Assembly (NCBI GenBank): GCA_014804425.1
Contig: JAAUZV010000012.1
Location: 44,826 to 108,825 of the forward strand
Length of the DNA stretch: 64,000 nt
Origin: Lachnospiraceae bacterium
GTDB taxonomy: Bacteria > Bacillota > Clostridia > Lachnospirales > Lachnospiraceae
Direction of reading: 5' to 3'
Part shown: positions 8,791-14,528 of the stretch, in pieces
How positions within the stretch are numbered: position 1 is the first letter of the stretch
Layout: each line of letters starts with the position of its first letter
Notes under the pieces: model-generated
What the model was told of the DNA's origin: nothing
The model's input: only the letters and a program-made list of their open reading frames with translations
Databases searched by the model: none
Position numbers and translations under genes: made by a program

Positions 8791-9375
8791 TCATTCTAAA
8801 TATAAGTTTTTGCCAAATTCATATGCCTCGCTCAAATGATTCGTTTGATCGATCTGAGCCTTACCGTTTGTATCGCCGCAGCCGCCGGCCAGAAGCATAC
8901 CCTTATCATGAAAACCAATATAGTGGATCAGCGTAAACTGATAATAGGACACGGCCTGTTCAAACGTCCAAAAGAAATCGTCGGCAGAAGTCATGAGCAA
9001 AGCACAGTCCTTAATCGGATACTTTTCATATCTTCCGAGCGGCGGGTTCGGATCTTCCTCCGCAATGCAATAAAATCGTTCGATAAACGCCTTCAGCTTT
9101 GCCGAGATCGTCCAGAAATATAATGGTGATGCAAAAACAATGCAGTCAGCACTTTTTATTTTAGGAACAATGTCAGGAAATGCATCCTTCTGAATACAGG
9201 GTTTTCCGTAGCGGCAGGCATTACAGCCCAGACAGCCGTTTACAGTGTTTTCCAAAAGTGAAATTTTTTCTGCGGTATGGCCGGCGGCTTCCGCACCCTT
9301 CCTGAAATGATCGACAAGCTGTGCGGTATTCCCCTTCGGTCTGCCGCCTCCCTGTATTATGAGTATCTTTTTCAT
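8791..9375 (-). CDS. NAD(P)H-dependent FMN reductase / iron-sulfur-flavoprotein-like protein
   Basis: Flavodoxin-fold oxidoreductase of 194 residues. It begins KKILIIQGGGRPKGNT, the phosphate-binding loop for FMN, and has the FASPLYFW segment of NADPH-dependent FMN reductases. A cysteine group CLGCNACRYGKPC lies at the usual position for iron-sulfur flavoproteins, although one ligand is less standard. It probably transfers electrons to a small acceptor in the cytoplasm. The ATG at 9375 follows GGGGGAG. A good sigma-A promoter precedes it, and it diverges from bcp with about 230 bp shared between the two starts. Confidence 0.8.
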   Translation of the reverse strand: MKKILIIQGGGRPKGNTAQLVDHFRKGAEAAGHTAEKISLLENTVNGCLGCNACRYGKPCIQKDAFPDIVPKIKSADCIVFASPLYFWTISAKLKAFIERFYCIAEEDPNPPLGRYEKYPIKDCALLMTSADDFFWTFEQAVSYYQFTLIHYIGFHDKGMLLAGGCGDTNGKAQIDQTNHLSEAYEFGKNLYLE

Positions 9376-9430
9376 GGCGTCTCCCCCATCATTCGGTCCG
9401 TCAAACAAGACAGCGCCTTCTTTGCTTCAA

Positions 9431-9459
9431 AGTATAGCAAAAAAGTGCAGCTTCTTCAA
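9431..9459 (-). promoter_or_regulatory. Sigma-A promoter for the flavoprotein gene
   Basis: Read on the minus strand: -35 TTGAAG (9459-9454), 17-nt spacer, -10 TATACT (9436-9431), 56 nt upstream of the ATG at 9375. Confidence 0.6.
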
Positions 9460-9484
9460 TCAATTATTAGATTCCGTTGTTCAG

Positions 9485-9513
9485 TTGAAAAGGGAATTGC
9501 AAAATGATAAAAT
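9485..9513 (+). promoter_or_regulatory. Sigma-A promoter for bcp-yaaA-GNAT
   Basis: -35 TTGAAA (9485-9490), exactly 17 nt, then -10 TAAAAT (9508-9513), about 90 nt before the bcp ATG. It faces away from the flavoprotein promoter only 26 bp away, so the two could share a redox or peroxide regulator. No clear operator palindrome was seen. Confidence 0.6.
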
Positions 9514-9603
9514 GTTACCGAAAGACGTCATGACGCTGGCATGGGAAGCGGAAGGTAACAGCCGCGTCCTGAAAAAAACGAAGACGCAAAAGGAGAGAAA
9601 ACG

Positions 9604-10056
9604 ATGTTAGAAACAGGAATAAAAGCGCCGGATTTTGAACTGCCGGATCAAAACGGAACCACGCATAAATTATCAGATTATGCGGGAAAGAAAGTGATCT
9701 TATATTTTTATCCGAAAGACAATACACCGGGATGTACAAAGCAGGCATGCGGCTTTTCGGAAAGGTACCCACAGTTTCTGGAGAAGGGTGCGGTCGTTTT
9801 GGGCGTCAGCAAGGATACGGTTGCGTCCCATAAGAAGTTTGAGGAGAAATACGGACTTGCATTTACGCTTTTGGCAGACCCGGAGCGCAAGGTCATTGAG
9901 GCTTATGATGTCTGGAAAGAAAAAAAGAATTATGGCAAGGTGTCCATGGGCGTGGTTCGGACAACTTATCTGATCGATGAGAAAGGAATCATCATCAAAG
10001 CCAATGATAAGGTGAAAGCTGCGGACGATCCCGAGAAAATGCTGGGTGAGGTGTAA
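9604..10056 (+). CDS. bcp: Thioredoxin-dependent thiol peroxidase (peroxiredoxin Bcp/PrxQ)
   Basis: Peroxiredoxin that reduces hydrogen peroxide and organic peroxides using thioredoxin. The thioredoxin-like fold is clear: PDFELPDQNGTTHKLSDYAG, then the active site YPKDNTPGCTKQACGF, with the peroxidatic Cys in PGCT and the resolving Cys five residues on (C-x4-C), the PrxQ arrangement. The downstream VRTTYLIDEKG is also conserved. At 150 residues it has normal length. AAAGGAGA precedes the ATG. Its TAA overlaps the yaaA ATG by one base (TAATG), so the two are co-translated, making a peroxide-defence operon. Confidence 0.95.
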   Translation: MLETGIKAPDFELPDQNGTTHKLSDYAGKKVILYFYPKDNTPGCTKQACGFSERYPQFLEKGAVVLGVSKDTVASHKKFEEKYGLAFTLLADPERKVIEAYDVWKEKKNYGKVSMGVVRTTYLIDEKGIIIKANDKVKAADDPEKMLGEV

Positions 10057-10853
10057 TGAAGATCGTATTGTCACCGGCCAAGAAAATGAAGGACGATTTA
10101 GACAGTCTGGCGCCGTTAGGATTGCCGGAGTTCGTTGATCAGGCGGAGGAAATTCTTTTTTGGCTAAAAAATAAGTCCCGGGAGGAATTAAAGAATCTCT
10201 GGAAATGCAATGATAAAATAGCCGAACAGAATTTTGAACGGATAGCGCATATGGATTTGAAAAGAAGGCTGACTCCGGCAGTGCTGGCCTATGAGGGGCT
10301 CGCTTATCAATATATGGCGCCCTCCGTATTTGAGGACGGCCAGTATGATTACGTGCAGGAGCACTTGCGGATATTGTCAGCATTTTATGGTGTGCTGAAA
10401 CCGATGGACGGTGTGACGCCATACCGGCTGGAGATGCAGGCAAAAGCTGCTATTGGCGGGTATCAGGATCTTTATGAATTATGGGGAAGCAGATTATATG
10501 AAGCTGTCCGGGATGACAGCGGGGTTATCATTAATCTTGCATCTAAGGAATATTCAAAATGTATCGAAAAATACCTCTCGGAAAACGACAGATATATCAC
10601 GATCACCTTTTGCGAAAGATCCGGCGGTAAGCTTGTGACAAAAGGGACTTATGCCAAGATGGCAAGGGGCGAAATGGTACGGTTTATGGCAGAGGAGAAC
10701 ATCGAGGAGCCGACAGAAATACGAAAATATAACAGGCTGGGGTACCTATTCAGGGAGGATTTATCCACGGAGACCGAATATGTTTTTGAAAGGGTAAAGG
10801 CAAGTGCGTACCCGGATGGAAAGGAGCAGCGTGTTGGAAGGAAAGTTATTTGA
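10056..10853 (+). CDS. yaaA: Peroxide stress protein YaaA (UPF0246/DUF328)
   Basis: YaaA family protein, 265 residues. It begins MKIVLSPAKKM and contains the family segments PAVLAYEGLAYQYM, LRILSAFYGVLKPMDGVTPY, YRLEMQ, INLASKEYSK and ARGEMVRFM. In E. coli YaaA is induced by peroxide and lowers free iron and DNA damage. Here it directly follows a thiol peroxidase and shares a base with it, which supports the same role. Its 3' end overlaps the start region of the GNAT gene, so the three are probably one transcript. Confidence 0.95.
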   Translation: MKIVLSPAKKMKDDLDSLAPLGLPEFVDQAEEILFWLKNKSREELKNLWKCNDKIAEQNFERIAHMDLKRRLTPAVLAYEGLAYQYMAPSVFEDGQYDYVQEHLRILSAFYGVLKPMDGVTPYRLEMQAKAAIGGYQDLYELWGSRLYEAVRDDSGVIINLASKEYSKCIEKYLSENDRYITITFCERSGGKLVTKGTYAKMARGEMVRFMAEENIEEPTEIRKYNRLGYLFREDLSTETEYVFERVKASAYPDGKEQRVGRKVI

Positions 10854-11379
10854 TGAACATCCTATTGCGGATAAGGAAATATTAGAAAAATTTGAATTCA
10901 GAGATATAAAACCCGAAGAGGCGGAGCAGGCGGTGACGATCGAGCAGATTTGCTTTCCGCCCCATGAGGCGTGCTCGGAACAGCATATGAAGGAGCGAAT
11001 GAGAAAGGCCCCGGACTTGTTTTTGGCGGCAGTGGATAAAGAAACAGGAAGAATCGCGGGATTTCTAAACGGAATTGCGACAAATGAGGATTCCTTCAGG
11101 GATGCATTTTTTACGGATGCCGAACTGCATGACCCTAATGGCAAAAATATTATGCTGGTGGGCTTGGATGTGCTGCCCGAATATCGAAGGCAGGGGCTTG
11201 GCAGAGCGCTTGTATTTCAATATCTGCAAAGGGAGCGGGAAAAAGGGCGTAACATGCTGGTGCTTACCTGTCTGGAATCAAAGGTCGAGATGTATCTGAA
11301 GTTTGGCTTTCAGGATGACGGAATCGCAAATTCAACATGGGGCGGGGAAGAATGGCACGAGATGAGCCATGCGATATAG
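10831..11379 (+). CDS. GNAT family N-acetyltransferase (arylalkylamine/AANAT-like)
   Basis: Acetyl-CoA-dependent N-acetyltransferase, about 182 residues. The acetyl-CoA loop is clear in VGLDVLPEYRRQGLGRALVF, and the last strand carries KFGFQDDG. The N-terminal EQICFPPHEACSEQHMKERM is the pattern of AANAT-like bacterial GNATs. The acceptor is unknown. Possible starts run from GTG 10804 through ATG 10816 to GTG 10831 and TTG 10834. AAAGGAG at 10820-10826 fits the last two, so I chose GTG 10831, which still overlaps yaaA by 23 nt. Confidence 0.8.
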   Translation: MLEGKLFDEHPIADKEILEKFEFRDIKPEEAEQAVTIEQICFPPHEACSEQHMKERMRKAPDLFLAAVDKETGRIAGFLNGIATNEDSFRDAFFTDAELHDPNGKNIMLVGLDVLPEYRRQGLGRALVFQYLQREREKGRNMLVLTCLESKVEMYLKFGFQDDGIANSTWGGEEWHEMSHAI

Positions 11380-11458
11380 GATGGAATGATCAAGGCATGG
11401 GAAAATGACAATCTGCAGGAATAGGCGGATTGCCCCTCATTTGATTACATTATGACAC

Positions 11459-11487
11459 TTGACAGGCAGAGAAAACTTAAATACAAT
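11459..11487 (+). promoter_or_regulatory. Sigma-A promoter of the toxin-antitoxin pair
   Basis: TTGACA (11459-11464), 17-nt spacer, TACAAT (11482-11487); five of six -10 bases and all -35 bases match consensus. It lies 74 nt upstream of the antitoxin ATG. The rest of 11380-11560 holds no gene. Confidence 0.7.
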
Positions 11488-11560
11488 TATCTTAACGCAA
11501 AGAAACCAAGAAACAAAGAATATTATTTTTTGATTTACATATGATAAGGAGGGCATGGAA

Positions 11561-11941
11561 ATGCCGGCAGCAATGGTGAAAGGCAGTGTTCCTATGGAAA
11601 TGAAAAAAGTGAGCATCTCTGCAAAAAGGCAGATAACAATCCCACAGAAGTTTTTTACAATGTTGGGGTTTGATACGGAAGCGGAATGTATGGTACGCGG
11701 GAATGAACTGGTTATCCGTCCTGCGAAAACAAATACAGGTGGGGAATTTGCAGAACAGATACTGGCAGATCTGATTGAGCAGGGATATAGTGGCAATGAG
11801 CTGCTTCAACATTTTAAACAAGCACAAAGCCGAGTGCGTCCGGCTGTAGAGGAGATGATCGGGGAAGCAGGGCGGGCCGCTGTTTCAGAATCCGAATATG
11901 AGTCCTATGAGGATGTTTTTGGCGGGGAGGAGAAAGAGTGA
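11561..11941 (+). CDS. AbrB/SpoVT-domain antitoxin
   Basis: Predicted DNA-binding antitoxin of a type II toxin-antitoxin pair, 126 residues. A swapped-hairpin AbrB domain lies near the N-terminus (MKKVSISAKRQITIPQKFF, then MVRGNELVIRPAK). The acidic C-terminal half (SESEYESYEDVFGGEEKE) probably wraps and neutralises the toxin. AAGGAGGG at 11546-11553 fits the ATG at 11561; the ATG at 11555 is too close. It overlaps the toxin gene by 4 nt. Antitoxins of this type usually repress their own promoter, and a good promoter lies just upstream. Confidence 0.8.
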   Translation: MPAAMVKGSVPMEMKKVSISAKRQITIPQKFFTMLGFDTEAECMVRGNELVIRPAKTNTGGEFAEQILADLIEQGYSGNELLQHFKQAQSRVRPAVEEMIGEAGRAAVSESEYESYEDVFGGEEKE

Positions 11942-12234
11942 CAGAGGTACGTTTTCTTCCTCCTGCAGCAAAATTCATAAAAAAATTGAAAGACAAAAAG
12001 CTGAAAAGGTTGTATCAGGAGGCAGTTGATAAAATCCGGGAAGATTATATGGTTGGCGAAGCCAAGACGGGAGATCTGTCCGGCGTGTATGGTTATGACA
12101 TTTATTATAATAAGACAAATTATGAATTGGCATATACAGTGGAATATCTGGAGGATGTTGTAGTGGTTGTGATCATGGCCGGAACAAGGGAAAACTTTTA
12201 CGACCAACTCAAGCAGTATATGAGGAATGTATAG
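11938..12234 (+). CDS. RelE/ParE-superfamily toxin
   Basis: A 98-residue protein with the RelE-type layout: VRFLPPAAKFIKKLKDKKLK at the start, a helix LYQEAVDKIREDYMVGEAKTG, the turn GDLSGVYGYDIYYNKTNYEL and a final strand VVVVVIMAGTRENFYDQL in which the R and Y could serve in mRNA cleavage. It is probably a ribosome-dependent mRNA interferase. It starts at GTG 11938 inside the antitoxin stop (GTGA), the tight coupling expected of such pairs. AbrB-type antitoxins more often pair with MazF or PIN toxins, so an AbrB/RelE combination is somewhat unusual. Confidence 0.8.
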   Translation: MTEVRFLPPAAKFIKKLKDKKLKRLYQEAVDKIREDYMVGEAKTGDLSGVYGYDIYYNKTNYELAYTVEYLEDVVVVVIMAGTRENFYDQLKQYMRNV

Positions 12235-12286
12235 GTAAGCGGGCATGATAAGCTGCATTGATAAAATGGAGTCAATGCGAAACCGT

Positions 12287-13009
12287 TTACTTATTTATCT
12301 CTCCCAAAGGAATGACATTGATATAATCATTCATGCTCCTGAATTTTTGATAGTATAATCGATCAACCGTTAAATCTATTTCAAATTCATTCTGATTAAG
12401 CTGATAAACGGCATCTTCTAGAATTCTGGCAGACCGCTTATCAAATCCGTTGATATGGTAGTACGCCAGCGTAATATGCGGCGTAAAGGGATAATTTAAT
12501 ATTTTTACCTGATCAAAAACGGAATATAACTGCATCAAACGGAGGTAATCGGCCTCATCAGCCGGATACAGCCCCAATACCAAACTGGTGTCAACCATAT
12601 TAAAGATATATTTACTTTTCATTTTTATGACGGCATTGCCGTGTTTTTGTATTTCGCCTATTTTTTCGATCACCTTGAGTTCGTTCTCAAACAATTCCTC
12701 CGCCACGTCTCGTAAAACCGGGGAATTGCTGAGATCATGCAAAGTCACGTGAAATGTATTCGGGACCAATCTTTCACAAAAGCATTCCGGGGCAGCCTCA
12801 TATAATAAATCCACATACTCAGCTAATTGATCTTTTATCCTTTTATCTAACGCAAAGACGACGGTATCTCCGTAAAAGCTTCGAAACGTATTGTCGGTAT
12901 CAACTTTTTGGGAAAGGGAGGGATTACCTTTAAAGTAATCGCTTCCATAATTTATGTCCTTTTTTTCAAAAGAATCTATTCTGTTTAAGAATTCCTGATA
13001 TGTTTCCAT
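12287..13009 (-). CDS. 2H phosphoesterase (2'-5' RNA ligase / LigT-like)
   Basis: Two-histidine phosphoesterase of about 240 residues. The two H-x-T/S motifs are HVTLHDL in the first half and HITLAYYHING in the second, the hallmark of LigT-type cyclic phosphodiesterases. The substrate is unknown: 2'-5' RNA, cyclic nucleotides or ADP-ribose phosphates are possible. The second ATG (13009) is chosen because AAGGCGG lies 9 nt before it. A copy of its codons for FLNRIDSFEK is found again at 14465-14509, on the far side of the Rpn gene. Confidence 0.8.
   Translation of the reverse strand: METYQEFLNRIDSFEKKDINYGSDYFKGNPSLSQKVDTDNTFRSFYGDTVVFALDKRIKDQLAEYVDLLYEAAPECFCERLVPNTFHVTLHDLSNSPVLRDVAEELFENELKVIEKIGEIQKHGNAVIKMKSKYIFNMVDTSLVLGLYPADEADYLRLMQLYSVFDQVKILNYPFTPHITLAYYHINGFDKRSARILEDAVYQLNQNEFEIDLTVDRLYYQKFRSMNDYINVIPLGEINK
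12946..12993. repeat. Direct repeat copy A flanking the Rpn gene
   Basis: This 48-bp segment inside the 5' end of the 2H phosphoesterase gene is repeated at 14464-14511 in the same orientation with about six mismatches, 1518 bp away. Confidence 0.75.
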
Positions 13010-13118
13010 AAAGAGCATCCGCCTTCGTAAAATTTTGTTGCAACAATCTGATTATATCATCGTCAGTGGCGCGGGGCAATGTGAAATGAGAGAAGTTACT
13101 GGAAATATGCACAATGGG

Positions 13119-13148
13119 TTGACTTTAAAATATAACCTTTGCTATAAT
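13119..13148 (+). promoter_or_regulatory. Strong promoter with long leader for the Rpn nuclease gene
   Basis: TTGACT (13119-13124), 18-nt spacer, perfect TATAAT (13143-13148). The predicted transcript carries a leader of about 290 nt before the Rpn ATG, containing four hairpins. Confidence 0.65.
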
Positions 13149-13263
13149 CAAGCCAAAGCATATATTCTTTGGCGAATCTGTTTTGGCGTTCCTATTCCTG
13201 TAATGCCAATCCATGTCAAGCGGCATCAAGCCGTTTCTTAAGGGAACTCTCCCTATGATTCCA

Positions 13264-13371
13264 AGAGAATTTCTAAAAGAAATTCTCTGAAAGAATGCGC
13301 AGCATTCTAAAAGAACACAAGGTGTTCTTTTGTAATCTATGCTTTATCCCAACCAAATTAGCAAAGCATAG
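13264..13371 (+). repeat. Array of four hairpins in the Rpn leader
   Basis: Four inverted repeats follow each other: AGAGAATTT/AAATTCTCT (13264-13288), AGAATGC/GCATTCT (13292-13308), AAAAGAACAC/GTGTTCTTTT (13309-13331) and CTATGCTTT/AAAGCATAG (13337-13371). The third has a short T run and could attenuate transcription. The AGAA...TTCT style recurs at 61999-62102. Confidence 0.7.
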
Positions 13372-13445
13372 TGCACTGAATGATAGGTAAGAGGGTTTTG
13401 CCTTTGGCCCCTGTTTTCGCGCACTATGGGAACAGGAGGAAACGA

Positions 13446-14342
13446 ATGAGACAACGAAGGAAACTGGAAGAACTGAACCTTGTGGATGACTTTCTGGTCA
13501 ACAGTCTGACAATTCATAAGGTATACGGAGAGCCTGCGGCGCGCTGCATTTTGGAATGTATTTTAGGCAGAAAGATCGGAAAACTTAAGATTATCCCGCA
13601 GCATTTTGTGCCGGGAGAGGACACGGACGAGCATGGCATTCGCATAGACGTGTATCTTGATGAAGTAGACGGAGAACTTTTTGACCTAGAACCCGACAAC
13701 AACAGCGGGGATGAGGACGTTGCCGCCCTGCCGAAGCGGGTGCGTTTTTATCATGCAAAGCTCGACGCAGGAAGCCTGAAGCTCGGCGAGGAATACGGCA
13801 GTCTACGAAATGTTTTTGTGATCTTTATCACGACCTATGATCCATTCGGGCTTGACCGGATGGTCTACACGGTCAAAAACGCTTGTATAGAAGTTCCGGA
13901 ATTGCCATATGAGGACGGAGCGAGAACCATTTTTCTTTATACGAAAGGGACAGTCGGGAATCCGCCGGAGAGCTTACGGGAACTTCTTTATTACATGGAG
14001 CATACGTCAAAGGAAAATGCAAGAACAGAGAATTTGCAAAGACTGCATAAAATGGTAATGGCAGTCAAACGTGACGGAAAGGTGGGGCTGACCTATATGA
14101 AAAGCTTTGAGATTGAACAGAAGATACGGCGGGAAGGCATAAATGAAGGAAAAACTGTTGGAAAAGCAGAAGGAAAAGCAGAAGACATCCTTGATCTTCT
14201 TAGCGAATTAGGCGATGTCCCCCTGTCCGTGCAGGACAAGATCACTTCGCAAAAGGATATGCACATTCTGAGCACGTGGCTGAAACTGGCGGCAAAAGCG
14301 GAAAACATACAGGATTTTACACAAAAAGCCTTTACAACCTAA
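13446..14342 (+). CDS. Rpn-family PD-(D/E)XK nuclease / recombination-promoting protein
   Basis: A 298-residue member of the Rpn (YhgA-like 'transposase', PD-(D/E)XK nuclease) family. The N-terminal core shows DDFLVNSLTIHKVYGEPAAR, then IRIDVYLDEVDGELFDLEPD, holding the acidic catalytic strand, and a long helical C-terminus with low-complexity GKTVGKAEGKAEDIL, as is usual in this family. E. coli Rpn proteins cut DNA and promote RecA-independent recombination. The ATG at 13446 has AGGAGG 7 nt upstream. Direct repeats at 12946-12993 and 14464-14511 bracket the gene, and a strong intrinsic terminator follows it. Confidence 0.85.
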   Translation: MRQRRKLEELNLVDDFLVNSLTIHKVYGEPAARCILECILGRKIGKLKIIPQHFVPGEDTDEHGIRIDVYLDEVDGELFDLEPDNNSGDEDVAALPKRVRFYHAKLDAGSLKLGEEYGSLRNVFVIFITTYDPFGLDRMVYTVKNACIEVPELPYEDGARTIFLYTKGTVGNPPESLRELLYYMEHTSKENARTENLQRLHKMVMAVKRDGKVGLTYMKSFEIEQKIRREGINEGKTVGKAEGKAEDILDLLSELGDVPLSVQDKITSQKDMHILSTWLKLAAKAENIQDFTQKAFTT

Positions 14343-14365
14343 CTGTATGATTGTTGCGATTTGGA

Positions 14366-14400
14366 GTTCCCTTGAAAGTCTTCAAGGGAACTCTTTTATT
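14366..14400 (+). terminator. Intrinsic terminator after the Rpn gene
   Basis: A 10-bp perfect stem GTTCCCTTGA/TCAAGGGAAC (14366-14391) followed by TCTTTTATTT. The 60-bp block around it (14345-14404) is about 90% identical to the block after the recombinase gene at 32395-32454. Confidence 0.85.
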
Positions 14401-14464
14401 TATGTATGGATCCTTTTGCAGTGCGCTTTTTACACATTGCAAGGTTCGGGTAATCCTTTCAGGC

Positions 14465-14509
14465 ATTATTTATGTCATTTTTTTCAAAAGAATCAATTCT
14501 GTTTAAGAA
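14465..14509 (-). pseudogene. Short copy of the 2H phosphoesterase N-terminus (direct repeat copy B)
   Basis: The minus strand reads FLNRIDSFEKNDINN, nearly the same as FLNRIDSFEKKDINYG of the intact gene at 12287-13009. Only these 15 codons remain. This is the second arm of the direct repeat that brackets the Rpn gene. Confidence 0.65.
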
Positions 14510-14528
14510 CTTTCTGAACCCCAAGCCT

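Noticed and set aside
13035..13241. A 68-codon frame upstream of the Rpn gene
   Set aside because: It spans a strong promoter and has no motif or ribosome site; it is better explained as a regulatory leader.
14366..14400. Terminator after the Rpn gene serving also the left glycan operon
   Set aside because: The T run is only on the plus-strand side; on the minus strand the stem is not followed by T residues, so the end of the left operon remains unmarked.
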